From: Ornithinimicrobium cavernae
GTDB lineage: Bacteria; Actinomycetota; Actinomycetes; Actinomycetales; Dermatophilaceae
DNA length: 64,000 nt
NCBI RefSeq assembly: GCF_003121625.1
Contig: NZ_QDDJ01000004.1
Location: 248,001 to 312,000, forward strand
Direction of reading: 5' to 3'
Part shown: piece by piece, positions 7,921 through 16,662 of the stretch
How the letters are laid out: every line of letters begins with the position of its first letter
Position numbering within the stretch: position 1 is the stretch's first letter
Notes under the pieces: model-generated
What the model was told of the DNA's origin: nothing
The model's input: only the letters and a program-made list of their open reading frames with translations
Database searches by the model: none
Position numbers and translations under genes: made by a program

Positions 7921-8313
7921 GTGACGCAGTACCTGATCAGTTTCAACGACGAGTGGGTGCCCGAGCACTCGCTGGAGCAGCTGCGTGCCAAGGCCGCTTC
8001 GGGGCGCGCGGTCATCAAGGAGATGGAGGAGGCCGGCGTCTTCGTGTTCGGCGACGGAGGACTCGACGCCTCGAGCACGCTGTGCAGCGTCACAGCGGTC
8101 GACGGGGAGCCGGTCTTCACCGACGGACCGTTCGTCGAGAGCAAGGAGCACCTCGGCGGCTTCACCGTGATCGATGCCAGCGACGACGCAGCCGCGCGCT
8201 ACTGGGCCGGTCGGCTCGCCGTGGCGCTCGACTGGCCCCAGGAGGTGCACCGGTTCCCTCCGCCCGTCGAACCCGACGTGAGCGACCCCCACCACCTGGC
8301 TCGGAGTGAGTGA
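7921..8313 (+). CDS. YciI/DGPF-domain protein (first copy)
   Basis: A 130-residue YCII-family protein containing the family-defining TDGPF motif (VFTDGPFVESKEHLGG, residues about 60-75). DGPF proteins are small ferredoxin-fold proteins regularly encoded next to ECF42 sigma factors. Their biochemical role is unclear. The start is GTG 7921 after GAGAGGAG; the longer upstream frame lacks such a site. It heads a four-gene overlapping operon (a second DGPF protein, sigma factor, MFS transporter). Its stop overlaps the next start by 8 bp. Confidence 0.88.
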   Translation: MTQYLISFNDEWVPEHSLEQLRAKAASGRAVIKEMEEAGVFVFGDGGLDASSTLCSVTAVDGEPVFTDGPFVESKEHLGGFTVIDASDDAAARYWAGRLAVALDWPQEVHRFPPPVEPDVSDPHHLARSE

Positions 8314-8701
8314 GGTGCCGAGGTATCTGTTGTCGGTCTTCGGGCCGACCGAGCGCCCCGAGCTCGGTGGCTACGCGTCCAAGGAGGCGATGCTGGAGTC
8401 GTTCGCCGACACCGGCGCCTTCAACGACATGCTGGAGCGCGAGGGCCACTTCGTCTTCGCCGACGGCCTCGAGCCGGCCGCCACCGCCACGACCGTCGAC
8501 GGCCAGGGCGACAAGCCGGTCATCACCGACGGGCCCTATCTGGAGGCCAAGGAACAGCTCGGCGGCTTCTGGGTCATCGAGGCCGCCGACCTCGACGAGG
8601 CCCTCGCGCTCGCCGCCGAGGGGTCCAGGGCGTGCCGCGGGACGGTCGAGGTCCGTCCGTTCCACACCGAGGAGTCCGTGAAGGCGCTTCTCGACTCGTG
8701 A
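8306..8701 (+). CDS. YciI/DGPF-domain protein (second copy)
   Basis: A 131-residue paralogue of the preceding gene, carrying VITDGPYLEAKEQLGGFW at the same place, so the DGPF motif is DGPY here. Start GTG 8306 overlaps the previous stop; a second GTG at 8315 would remove three residues. The C-terminal YCII-type strand (CRGTVEVRPFH) is intact. The stop TGA shares bases with the sigma-factor GTG. Tandem DGPF genes before an ECF42 sigma factor are a known arrangement in actinobacteria. Confidence 0.87.
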   Translation: MSEVPRYLLSVFGPTERPELGGYASKEAMLESFADTGAFNDMLEREGHFVFADGLEPAATATTVDGQGDKPVITDGPYLEAKEQLGGFWVIEAADLDEALALAAEGSRACRGTVEVRPFHTEESVKALLDS

Positions 8702-9945
8702 CGCAGCTCCCCGTCGCCGACGCGATCGCCCGGGCCCACCACGAGGAGTGGGCACGGGTGGTCGCCGGTCTCGCGCGCCGCTTCGGCGACCTCGACCTCG
8801 CTGAGGAGGCCGCGGCCGAGGCGTTCGTCGCAGCGGTGGAGCGGTGGCCGCACGACGGAGTGCCACCCAGCCCCGGCGGCTGGCTCACCACCACGGCCCG
8901 GCGCAAGGCGATCGACCGGTTGCGCCGCGAGTCCCACCGCGAGGCCAAGCACCAGGCGGCGCAGATGCTGTCGGACCACGCCCCACCCGAACCGACCGGC
9001 CCGGTCGAGGACGACCGTCTCCGGCTGCTCTTCACCTGCTGCCACCCCGCCCTCTCGATGGAGGCCCGGGTGGCGCTCACCCTGCGCCTCCTCGGCGGAC
9101 TCACCGTCGCGGAGATCGCCCACGCCTTCCTCGTGCCGGAGACCACGATGGCGCAGCGGATCACCCGCGCGAAGGCGAAGATCAGGGCCGCACACATCCC
9201 CTACCGCGTGCCCTCGGCCACGGACCTGCACGAGCGGTTGACCGGCGTGCTCGCCGTCGTGTATCTCGTCTTCAACGAGGGCTACCTGGCCAGCACGGGC
9301 GACGACCCGCTCCGCGCGGACCTGACCGACGAGGCGATCCGCCTCGGCCGCCTCCTGCGCTCCCTCCTGCCCGACGACGGCGAGGTGACCGGTCTCCTGG
9401 CCCTGATGCTGCTCACCGATGCCCGACGCGCGGCGCGCGTCTCCCAGACCGGCGAGCTCGTCACGCTGGACGAGCAGGACCGCGGCGCGTGGGACCGGCC
9501 CCTGATCGCCGAGGGCCACGCCCTCGTCCGCGAACGGCTCGCCGCGGTCGCCGCCAGCGGGGAGCCACCCGGGCGATACCAGCTGCTGGCCGCCATCAAC
9601 GCCGTGCACACCGACGCCCGCTCCGCCCGTGACACCGACTGGTCCCAGATCGTCACCCTCTACAACCGGTTGATGGCGCTCGACCCCTCGCCGATCGTGC
9701 GACTCAACAGGGCGATCGCCGTGGCGGAACTGGACGGTCCCGACCTGGCACTGGCACAGGTCGACCGACTCACCGAGAGCCTCGAGGGTTACCACGCCTT
9801 CCACGCCTCGCGCGCCGACCTGCTCCGCCGGCTCGGGCGGAGCGCCGAGTCCCGCACGGCCTACGACCGGGCCATCCAGCTCACCGGCAACCCCGCCGAG
9901 CGGGCCTACCTCGCCCGCCGCCGCGACCAGCTCGTCCGGTCATGA
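8698..9945 (+). CDS. RNA polymerase sigma factor, ECF42 type with C-terminal TPR-like extension
   Basis: A 415-residue sigma factor. Region sigma2 covers residues about 10-80 (LAEEAAAEAFVAAVERWP, GGWLTTTARRKAIDRLRRE). Region sigma4 covers about 105-165 (VALTLRLLGGLTVAEIAHAF, TTMAQRITRAKAKIR). The remaining 240 residues are a helical extension with TPR-like periodicity (VVYLVFNEGYLAS, LLAAINAVHTDA, LNRAIAVAEL, RAYLARRRDQL). This extension, plus the upstream DGPF genes, matches group ECF42, where the extension replaces an anti-sigma factor as the control element. Start GTG 8698 overlaps the previous stop (GTGA). Targets probably include its own operon. Confidence 0.9.
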   Translation: MTQLPVADAIARAHHEEWARVVAGLARRFGDLDLAEEAAAEAFVAAVERWPHDGVPPSPGGWLTTTARRKAIDRLRRESHREAKHQAAQMLSDHAPPEPTGPVEDDRLRLLFTCCHPALSMEARVALTLRLLGGLTVAEIAHAFLVPETTMAQRITRAKAKIRAAHIPYRVPSATDLHERLTGVLAVVYLVFNEGYLASTGDDPLRADLTDEAIRLGRLLRSLLPDDGEVTGLLALMLLTDARRAARVSQTGELVTLDEQDRGAWDRPLIAEGHALVRERLAAVAASGEPPGRYQLLAAINAVHTDARSARDTDWSQIVTLYNRLMALDPSPIVRLNRAIAVAELDGPDLALAQVDRLTESLEGYHAFHASRADLLRRLGRSAESRTAYDRAIQLTGNPAERAYLARRRDQLVRS

Positions 9946-11339
9946 CCAGGGTGCCCACCCCACGCAGCGTGCAGGGGGTCTACTACGGCCTCACGCTCGG
10001 CAACACCCTCGCCGCATCCTTCATCTGGGGCATCAACACGCTGTTCCTGCTCGACGCCGGCCTGTCGAACACCGAGGCCTTCGCCGCCAACGCCTGCTAC
10101 GCGGCCGGGATGGTGCTCTTCGAGATCCCCACGGGGGTGGTGGCCGACACGCTCGGCCGGCGTGCGTCATACCTGCTCGGCACCCTCACCCTCGGGGTGG
10201 CGACGGTCCTCTACTGGCTGCTGTGGGTCTGGGAGGCGCCGTTCGTTGCGTGGGCGCTCGCGTCCGTGCTCCTAGGGCTGGGCTTCACGTTCTTCTCCGG
10301 CGCGGTGGACGCCTGGCTGGTCGACGCGCTGGGCGCGACCGGCTACACCGGCAGCCTGGAGACCGTCTTCGGGCGGTCGATGGTCGTCAGTGGGGCAGCG
10401 ATGCTCTCTGGTTCCGTGTTCGGCGGCTACCTCGCGCAGGTGACCGACCTGGGGGTGCCGTTCCTGGTCAGGGCCGGCGTCCTGCTGGTGATGCTGCTGG
10501 TCGCTGCGTGGTTCATGCGGGACCTGGGTTTCGCGCCGGTGCGCGGCCAGGGCGCCCTGGTGGCCACGCGCACGGTGCTCAGGGACTCCGTGCGCCACGG
10601 GTTCGGCCGGGCGCCGGTGCGGTGGCTGCTGCTGGCCAGCCCGTTCACCGCCGGGGTCGGCTTCTTCGTCTTCTATGCGCTGCAGCCGCACCTGCTGGAG
10701 CTCTGGGGCGATCCGGAGGCGTACTCCGTCGCGGGGCTGACAGCGGCCCTGGTGTCGGGCGCCTCGATCCTGGGTGGCCTCCTGGCACCGGCGGTGAGGC
10801 GCCTGTTCCCCCGCCGGACCTCCACGATCCTGCTGGCGTCCGTCTCCAGCGTGCTGGTCCTGCTCGCGCTCGGCGTCGTGGAGAACTTCTGGGTGGCGGT
10901 CGTCCTGATCGCGGTCTGGGGCACCATGACCGCGATCGACGACCCGGTACACCGGGCCTACCTGAACGACCTGATCCCGTCGCGCCAACGAGCGACCGTG
11001 CTGTCCTTCGACTCCCTCATGGGCTCGACCGGTGGCGCCGTCCTGCAGCCGGCCCTCGGGCGGACGGCCGACCTCGGCGGCTACGGCGCCTCGCTGCTGG
11101 TCAGCGGCGCGCTCTCCGCGGTGGCCGTGCCGTTCGTGCTGCTGAGCCGCGCGCAGAACTCCCCTGCCGACACGCTGCGTGAGGTCGCCGTCCCCGGCCT
11201 CGCTCCGGAGACGGTCGCACCCGACCACGTCACCGCCGCTCCGGAGCCTGCCGCCGCCGCGGAGGCCTCCGAGGCTGCGGCCTCCGACCCGGCCGGCACC
11301 TGCCGGCCCTGGCTGCAGGGCGGCTCACCGCCGGTATGA
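9942..11339 (+). CDS. MFS transporter in the ECF42 operon
   Basis: A 465-residue, roughly 12-helix MFS permease. The motif-A region is TGVVADTLGRRASYLLG after helix 2, and the helix 4-5 part includes GAVDAWLVDALGATGYTG, typical of drug/metabolite efflux permeases. The ATG overlaps the sigma-factor stop (ATGA), so it is translated from the same mRNA. An Ala/Pro/Glu-rich cytoplasmic tail follows residue ~415. Linkage to the sigma factor suggests export or import of the compound that the ECF42/DGPF system responds to. No substrate can be read from the sequence. Confidence 0.87.
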   Translation: MTRVPTPRSVQGVYYGLTLGNTLAASFIWGINTLFLLDAGLSNTEAFAANACYAAGMVLFEIPTGVVADTLGRRASYLLGTLTLGVATVLYWLLWVWEAPFVAWALASVLLGLGFTFFSGAVDAWLVDALGATGYTGSLETVFGRSMVVSGAAMLSGSVFGGYLAQVTDLGVPFLVRAGVLLVMLLVAAWFMRDLGFAPVRGQGALVATRTVLRDSVRHGFGRAPVRWLLLASPFTAGVGFFVFYALQPHLLELWGDPEAYSVAGLTAALVSGASILGGLLAPAVRRLFPRRTSTILLASVSSVLVLLALGVVENFWVAVVLIAVWGTMTAIDDPVHRAYLNDLIPSRQRATVLSFDSLMGSTGGAVLQPALGRTADLGGYGASLLVSGALSAVAVPFVLLSRAQNSPADTLREVAVPGLAPETVAPDHVTAAPEPAAAAEASEAAASDPAGTCRPWLQGGSPPV

Positions 11340-11358
11340 CGCGTGGTGAGCCGCCCTG
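11316..11358. terminator. Bidirectional terminator between convergent genes
   Basis: Arms cagggcggctcacc (11316-11329) and ggtgagccgccctg (11345-11358) are perfect 14-bp complements around a 15-nt loop holding the MFS stop codon. The metallophosphoesterase ends 15 bp further on, on the opposite strand, so one hairpin can serve both transcripts. Confidence 0.75.
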
Positions 11359-11372
11359 TCAGGGCCGGGTTC

Positions 11373-13061
11373 TCAGGGGCGACCGCTGCGGATCGTGAAC
11401 TCCGAGGTCCGCTCGCTCACCTGGCCCCACGCGGAGGTGCTGCGCACCGTGACCTCGTGGGTGCCGGGTGCCAGGTCGCCGGGAAGCGCGGCACTCCACA
11501 GGTGCGAGGAGTTCCACTCGGGTGTCCCGGGGTCGTCGGGCGTCCCGGCATACTTCTCGTGCAGTGCCGTGAGGTAGTCGTCGGTCGTGGGCTCCAGGTG
11601 GGTCATCGTGGTGAACGGACGACCGTCGACGCTCATCTCCACCACGTTGCGGGCACCGCCGTCGAAGACGTTGACCTCCACGCGCGGGTGCAGGTCGTTC
11701 TCGTCGTCACTCCCCGAGATCTCGCGGGGGTGCCACACGACCGGCTCCTCGAAGTCGCCCGAGCCGCTGGGTCCACCCGGCACATAGGACCGGTTGTCGT
11801 CCTCGAAGCCGATCCGCATGAGGAAGTCCGCCGGCAGGCTGGCCGGCTTGTACTGCGGGGTGACCTCCGCGCCGTCCCAGGTCATCGTGTAGTAGCCGTT
11901 GGGGGTGCCGTCGGCCATGTCGGCCTGGCGGACGCCCCGCTCATCGAGCGGGCCCCGATTCCAGCCCGCACCGCGCACCTCGGCCAGTGTCTGGTGGTGC
12001 AACGGCACCTCGCCGTCGAACCCCCACCGGGAGTCGATGTCGGTCTGCCAGCTGTTGGACGTGTCGTGCCCCGCGATCGAGTAGAGGTGCGGGCGGTCCT
12101 CGAGCAGGTCGAACAGCTGCTCGCGCCGCAGCGTGTTGTTGCCGGCCGCGTCGAGCATGGCCTCGTTGACCAGCGGGATGTGGGCCGCGATCACGATCAG
12201 TGTGTCGTCGGGCACCTCGGCGAGGTCCTTCTCGATCCAGGCGAGCTGGTCCTCGGACAGCGCGCCGATGTAGCCGCGCGCTGCCCCCTTCTTCTCCACG
12301 TTGTCGAGGGCGATGATGTGCACGTCGCCGTAGTTGAAGGAGTAGTTCGTCGGGCCGAAGTGCTGGATGAACGTGTCGGTCGCGTTGGCATCGGAGGGGG
12401 CGTCGTAGTCCATGTCGTGGTTGCCCGGCAGGTTCCACCACGGGATGCCGATCCGGGCAACGGTGTCGTTGTGGTAGTCGAACAGGTCCAGCGGGTCGTT
12501 GATGACGTCACCGACGGTGAGACCGAACAACGCGTCACTGCCCTCGAGCTCGGCGACGACGTCCTTGCCCATCATGTCGATCTGGGCCCTGGTCGAGGTC
12601 TGCGGGTCCGCGAACGTCAGCGAGGTGAACTCGCCGGACTCGTCCTGCGGGCGCAGCGCGAAGTCGACCGACTCCGGCAGCGGACCGGTGGGCTCCACCC
12701 CGCCGTAGCGCAGCTCGACCGGTGAGCCGTTGGGGTAGTGGTTGTAGTAGAACTGCGGCAGGTTCTGGTCGTCGACCGGCACCATCCACCCGCTGGGCTT
12801 GGTGACGAAGATCGTGGTCTGGTCATCGACGGACAGCTTGTAGGCCCCCTCGGCGTCGGTCCGGACGATGTCCGTGCCGTTGGAGACGAGGACGCCTGCG
12901 ATCCCCTCCTCGCCGGCGTCGCGGACCCGGTCACCGTCAGCATCGTGGAAGACGACACCCGTGGTGGTCTCGGTCTCGGTGGTGTCCCCCAGAGCAGGGA
13001 CCACGGGCAGGAACAGCAGCGGGGTGACCGCCACAGCGAGAGAGGCGCGTGTTCGGCGCAC
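11373..13061 (-). CDS. Secreted calcineurin-like metallophosphoesterase
   Basis: A 562-residue protein with a signal peptide (residues 1-25, hydrophobic LAVAVTPLLFLPVVPALG). Next comes a beta-sandwich-like N domain with an Asp/Gly loop (DADGDRVRDAGEEG, 40-53), as in the MetallophosN domain. The catalytic domain shows the metal ligands in order: ADPQ (D152), GDVINDP (D185), GNHDMD (213-218), AAHIP near 299 and AGHD near 335. A C-terminal MetallophosC-like region ends in a beta-rich EVTVRSTSAWGQ segment. The GTG start follows AAGGAGCCCC. It is a likely extracytoplasmic phosphatase or phosphodiesterase; wall teichoic acid or phospholipid-derived substrates are possible. Confidence 0.9.
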   Translation of the reverse strand: MRRTRASLAVAVTPLLFLPVVPALGDTTETETTTGVVFHDADGDRVRDAGEEGIAGVLVSNGTDIVRTDAEGAYKLSVDDQTTIFVTKPSGWMVPVDDQNLPQFYYNHYPNGSPVELRYGGVEPTGPLPESVDFALRPQDESGEFTSLTFADPQTSTRAQIDMMGKDVVAELEGSDALFGLTVGDVINDPLDLFDYHNDTVARIGIPWWNLPGNHDMDYDAPSDANATDTFIQHFGPTNYSFNYGDVHIIALDNVEKKGAARGYIGALSEDQLAWIEKDLAEVPDDTLIVIAAHIPLVNEAMLDAAGNNTLRREQLFDLLEDRPHLYSIAGHDTSNSWQTDIDSRWGFDGEVPLHHQTLAEVRGAGWNRGPLDERGVRQADMADGTPNGYYTMTWDGAEVTPQYKPASLPADFLMRIGFEDDNRSYVPGGPSGSGDFEEPVVWHPREISGSDDENDLHPRVEVNVFDGGARNVVEMSVDGRPFTTMTHLEPTTDDYLTALHEKYAGTPDDPGTPEWNSSHLWSAALPGDLAPGTHEVTVRSTSAWGQVSERTSEFTIRSGRP

Positions 13062-13244
13062 GAGGGGGCTCCTTCAGTCGGGGGTGATACCCCGCAAGGT
13101 AAGGAGGTTGCCCAGCGCGGAGGTGAACCGCGCGAGACCAACGCCGCACACTTGCCCAAACCTGGAACGTCCGGTGGGCATGGGCTTGGTATGTGACCAC
13201 CCACCGGTCGGCGCTGCGGCAGCTCCCTCGCTACCGTGGGCACC

Positions 13245-13826
13245 ATGCGGGAACCGTTGACCGACGCCGACCTGCTCGAGCTCGACCTCGAGCACGCCGA
13301 TGCCTCGCCGGCGGTGGCGAAGGCGTTTGCCACCAGGCTCGTGTCCTGGGCAGCCGACCCGCACCCCGAGGACGAGCCCCTGCCGGTGCACCTGCTGCTG
13401 CTCGCCGGCCAGCACTTCGAGTACGGCGAGGACGACGAGGCCGCCGAACGCGCCTTCCGGCAGGCGGCGGACCTCGCGCCCGAGGACCTTCAGCCGCGCG
13501 TCTTCCTGACCAGCCTGCTCATCAGAAAGGGCCGGGTCGACGAGGCCCTGCCGTTGGAGCGGGAGCTGCGCCGCAGCCGCCCACAGGAGGTGTCGGCCTA
13601 CCTCCTCCTCGGTGAGGCCTGGCACGAACGCGGGGATCATCTGCGCGCCCTCGGCTGGTACAACCGCGGCCTGGAGCAGGCGGAACGGCACGACGGGATC
13701 TCCGACGGCGGGATCGATCTGCTCTGCAACGGCCGGTTGCGCGTGCGCCAGGCGATGGGCCAGGCACCGGATGAGTATGACGAGGTGGGCCTCTCCGTCC
13801 GCGCGGCGTATGCGGACGGGGACTGA
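13245..13826 (+). CDS. Tetratricopeptide-repeat protein
   Basis: A 193-residue acidic protein with TPR-like helix pairs: LLAGQHFEYGEDDEAAERAF (about 53-72), VFLTSLLIRKGRVDEALPLE, and LLLGEAWHERGDHLRALGWY (about 117-136). It probably acts as a protein-protein adaptor in the cytoplasm. The ATG at 13245 lacks a Shine-Dalgarno but has TACCGT exactly 7 nt upstream, which fits a leaderless transcript. A GTG 9 bp upstream is the only alternative. Partner unknown. Confidence 0.8.
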   Translation: MREPLTDADLLELDLEHADASPAVAKAFATRLVSWAADPHPEDEPLPVHLLLLAGQHFEYGEDDEAAERAFRQAADLAPEDLQPRVFLTSLLIRKGRVDEALPLERELRRSRPQEVSAYLLLGEAWHERGDHLRALGWYNRGLEQAERHDGISDGGIDLLCNGRLRVRQAMGQAPDEYDEVGLSVRAAYADGD

Positions 13827-13919
13827 CCCGTACGCATTGCCCCGTGACACTGTCGGCGCCCGGTGCCAGAGTGGGAGTCAGCGGTCGATCCGCGGCCGTC
13901 CCGAGTTCAGGAGGACCCG

Positions 13920-14288
13920 ATGCCACACGGAGACATCACGCACATCGACATCCCGGTCGGAGACATGGAGCGGGCCAAGGGCTTCTACAGCGGCCTGTTC
14001 GGGTGGCAGATCGCCGAGGTGCCCGGCTTCGAGGGCTACCCCATGTGGCAGGCGCCCAACCAGATCAGCGGCGGTGGGTTGGCACCGCGCGATGAGGGGT
14101 TCACGCAGCCACGCTCCTATGTCGAGGTGGACTCGATCGAGGAGACCCTCGCCAAGGCACAGGAGCAGGGCGGCAAGGTCGTCATGGACAAGAGCCCGAT
14201 CAGCGAGACGAGCTGGTGGGCCATCCTCGAGGACCCTGACGGCAACCACATCGGTCTCTACGAGGGGACGACCAGCACGGAGGGCTGA
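13920..14288 (+). CDS. VOC-family (glyoxalase/bleomycin-resistance fold) protein
   Basis: A 122-residue vicinal-oxygen-chelate protein: DITHIDIPVGDMERAKGFYS at the N-terminus (metal-site His in THIDIP), FGWQI, and C-terminal EDPDGNHIGLYEG with the E/H metal-ligand positions. Subgroup members are often annotated only as VOC proteins; a detoxification or metal-dependent isomerase role is possible. The ATG at 13920 follows AGGAGGACCC. The coding end runs into a degenerate tandem repeat. Confidence 0.88.
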   Translation: MPHGDITHIDIPVGDMERAKGFYSGLFGWQIAEVPGFEGYPMWQAPNQISGGGLAPRDEGFTQPRSYVEVDSIEETLAKAQEQGGKVVMDKSPISETSWWAILEDPDGNHIGLYEGTTSTEG

Positions 14289-14380
14289 GCCGGGACAGCC
14301 GGTTTCAGAGGGCTGAGCCGGGACGACCGGCACGGAGGGCCGAGGCGGGAGGAGCAGCACGGAGGGCCGAGCCGCCGGGG
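14276..14380. repeat. Four degenerate ~26-bp tandem units
   Basis: Units beginning at about 14276, 14306, 14331 and 14358 share the core cacggaggg(c/t)(c/t)gagccggga. The first unit includes the stop codon of the VOC gene and the last lies just before the end of the convergent enoyl-CoA hydratase. It probably arose by replication slippage; no coding role is evident. Confidence 0.6.
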
Positions 14381-14394
14381 CCCCGCGCGAAGGC

Positions 14395-15216
14395 TCAGGC
14401 CCCGGCTCGGTTGGCCGTGCGCCTGAGGAGCTGCTGCGCGCGCTCGCCCACGTCGCCCCCCATCAGTGAGGCGACGAACTCGGCGATGAGGTCCTCCGGT
14501 GAGCCGACCCCCTCCTCGTCGAGCAGGATCTGCTTGGTCGTCCGGACCGCGAGTTCGGAGTTCAGGCGCAGTGTGTCGAGGACGGCAGCGAGGGCCTGGT
14601 CGAGCTCGCCCGGACCGACGAGCTCGTCGATCAGGCCCAGCCGGTGGAGCGCCTCGGCATCGAGCTGTCGGGACAGCAACAGCACCGAGCGCGCGGCTCC
14701 CGGTCCTCCGATCTGGAGCAGGCGGCGCACGGTCAGCCGGTCGGGGACGAGTCCCAACCTGGCCACGGGGATCTGGAAGAGCACGGTGCTGTCGGCCACG
14801 CGCACGTCGCAGGCCAGCGCGAGCTCCGCCCCACCACCCGTCACGTGGTGGGACAGGGCCGCCACGGTGAGCTTGGGCGAGCAGGCGAGCGCCAGCAGCG
14901 CGTCGACCACACGGCGGCAGAAGGCCACTGCCTCGGCCTCGTCGCCGCACGCTGCCGCCACCTCCGCCAGGTCTGCTCCGGCAGAGAACACGTCTCCGTG
15001 CCCGCGCACGACGATGAGGCGCACCGCGGGGTCCTCGTTGAGTCGTTCCACGTGCTGCGTGAGGGCCAGCCACATGTGGTTCGTCAGCGCGTTGTGCTTC
15101 CGTGGCCGCGTGAGGGTCAGCGTGGCCACGTCATCCGCAACGGCGCAGACCACGTCTCCCTCGGGAGCCTGCCCTGCACCGCCGATCACGTCCACCGCGT
15201 CAGTCACCTGACCCAT
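14395..15216 (-). CDS. Enoyl-CoA hydratase/isomerase family protein
   Basis: A 273-residue crotonase-fold protein: oxyanion-hole strand VFSAGADLAEVAAAC near residue 75, and HHVTGGGAELALACDVRVAD near 122-141, where the second backbone NH is contributed and the first catalytic Glu is normally found. The second Glu position reads VARLGLVP, so the usual catalytic glutamate pair is not clearly present and activity other than simple hydration is possible. It starts one base after the stop of the CoA-transferase gene, so the two form an operon acting on one CoA thioester. Confidence 0.85.
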   Translation of the reverse strand: MGQVTDAVDVIGGAGQAPEGDVVCAVADDVATLTLTRPRKHNALTNHMWLALTQHVERLNEDPAVRLIVVRGHGDVFSAGADLAEVAAACGDEAEAVAFCRRVVDALLALACSPKLTVAALSHHVTGGGAELALACDVRVADSTVLFQIPVARLGLVPDRLTVRRLLQIGGPGAARSVLLLSRQLDAEALHRLGLIDELVGPGELDQALAAVLDTLRLNSELAVRTTKQILLDEEGVGSPEDLIAEFVASLMGGDVGERAQQLLRRTANRAGA

Positions 15217-15217
15217 G

Positions 15218-16471
15218 TCAGGCCCCTGTCCGCTCGGCAGGCTGTGCCGGGTCGGCGTCCAGCCACTCGCGCAGGGCCGCGGCGTCCGCGTCCAGCACGG
15301 GCGGCGGGCGGTGCGTCACACGCGTCGTCTCGACCTCTCCGTCGGGTCCTGGTGAGAAGAACCGCAGCGGCGGCCCGGGCAGCTCGATCGGGCCGAGGCT
15401 CGAGTGGTCGACCTCGACCACCAGGCCCTGGGAGCGCGTCTGCTCCCACGCATACACCTCCTGCAGGTTGCGCACCCGCCCCGCGGGGACCCCGACGGCG
15501 CTGAGCTCCCCCAGCACCTCCTCCCCGGTGCGGTGCGCCAGCACCTCCTCGATCCTCGTGGCCAGCTCGTCCCGCCGGGCGACCCGTTCGGTCTTGTCGC
15601 CGAAGCCGTCCGCGTCAGGGTCGAGTCCCAGGACCCCGCAGAGACTGACCCAGTGCCGGTCCGTCCCACAGGCGATCTGCACGGCCCCGTCCGCGCAACG
15701 GAACAGACCGTAGGGCGCGATCAGCGGGTGGTGGTTGCCGATCGGCACGGGCAGCTCACCGGCCACCGACCACCGCGTCCCCTGGAAGGCGTGGACGCCG
15801 ACGACCGAGGCGAGCAGGGACGTCCGCACGACCTGGCCGCGCCCGGTGCGGGCACGCTCCACCAGCGCACTGGCCACGCCGTAGGCCCCGTACATCCCGG
15901 CGAGCACGTCGCTGATAGCCACGCCGACCCGCTGGGGATCAGCCGCGCTGCTCCCGGTCATGGACATCAGGCCGCCCTCTCCCTGGGCGATCTGGTCATA
16001 TCCCGGGCGGGTGCTCTCGGGCCCGTCGTGCCCGAACCCGGAGATCGACAGGACGACCAGTCCGGGGTTCAGCTCCAGCAGCCTGTCCGTGCTGAGCCCC
16101 AGCCGCTCCATGACGCCCGGGCGGAAGTTCTCGATCAGCACGTCGGCGCGACGTAGCAGCGCCTCCAGCGTCTCCCGCTGGTCGCCGTCCTTGAGGTCGA
16201 GCGCGATGGACTCCTTGTTGCGGTTGCACGACAGGAAGTAGGTCGAGGTGCCCCTCTCCCCACTCTCGCCGCCGACGAACGGCCCCCACGCCCGGGACTG
16301 GTCCCCACCGGCTGGTTCCTCGACCTTGATGACGCGCGCGCCCAGGTCACCCAGCATCATCCCGGCGTGGGGCCCCGAGAGCGCACGGCTCAGGTCGACG
16401 ACGAGGATGCCGTCGAGCGGACCACGACCTCCGCCCTCGACGGTCGCGGATGGTTCCGGGGCTGTAGACAT
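15218..16471 (-). CDS. CaiB/BaiF (type III) CoA-transferase, copy 1
   Basis: A 417-residue family III CoA-transferase with N-terminal LVVDLSRALSGPHAGMMLGD, the ARVIKVEEP strand, STYFLSCNRNKESIALDLK, and the GFGHDGPESTRPGYDQIAQG segment. Enzymes of this family move CoA between carboxylates through aspartyl-anhydride intermediates. The ATG at 16471 follows GAGAGGACC; an upstream frame extension has no homologous look. It is strikingly similar along its whole length to the CoA-transferase at 31156-32343 (both have VY(A/E)WEQTRSQGLVVEVDH). It is divergent from the CitE-type lyase gene. Confidence 0.9.
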   Translation of the reverse strand: MSTAPEPSATVEGGGRGPLDGILVVDLSRALSGPHAGMMLGDLGARVIKVEEPAGGDQSRAWGPFVGGESGERGTSTYFLSCNRNKESIALDLKDGDQRETLEALLRRADVLIENFRPGVMERLGLSTDRLLELNPGLVVLSISGFGHDGPESTRPGYDQIAQGEGGLMSMTGSSAADPQRVGVAISDVLAGMYGAYGVASALVERARTGRGQVVRTSLLASVVGVHAFQGTRWSVAGELPVPIGNHHPLIAPYGLFRCADGAVQIACGTDRHWVSLCGVLGLDPDADGFGDKTERVARRDELATRIEEVLAHRTGEEVLGELSAVGVPAGRVRNLQEVYAWEQTRSQGLVVEVDHSSLGPIELPGPPLRFFSPGPDGEVETTRVTHRPPPVLDADAAALREWLDADPAQPAERTGA

Positions 16472-16662
16472 GCGGTCCTCTCTGCGGCTCCGTGTGCGCG
16501 GGAGGCGGTGGACACGGAGGCTCCTGGTCTGGGTAGCCGCCAAGATACCCGTGCACCGGCCCGCGGTCGGCACCGAGGCTCCGGCGTCGGGGACGCCCTC
16601 GCCGGCACCGGCGGCCCGCACGCTACCCTCCTGGAACCACACTGGAGGTGAGTCGCCTGAGC

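Noticed and set aside
11343-12725. 460-residue plus-strand frame opposite the metallophosphoesterase
   Set aside because: Val/Gly/Arg-rich shadow without start signal; the minus frame carries all metal ligands and a signal peptide.
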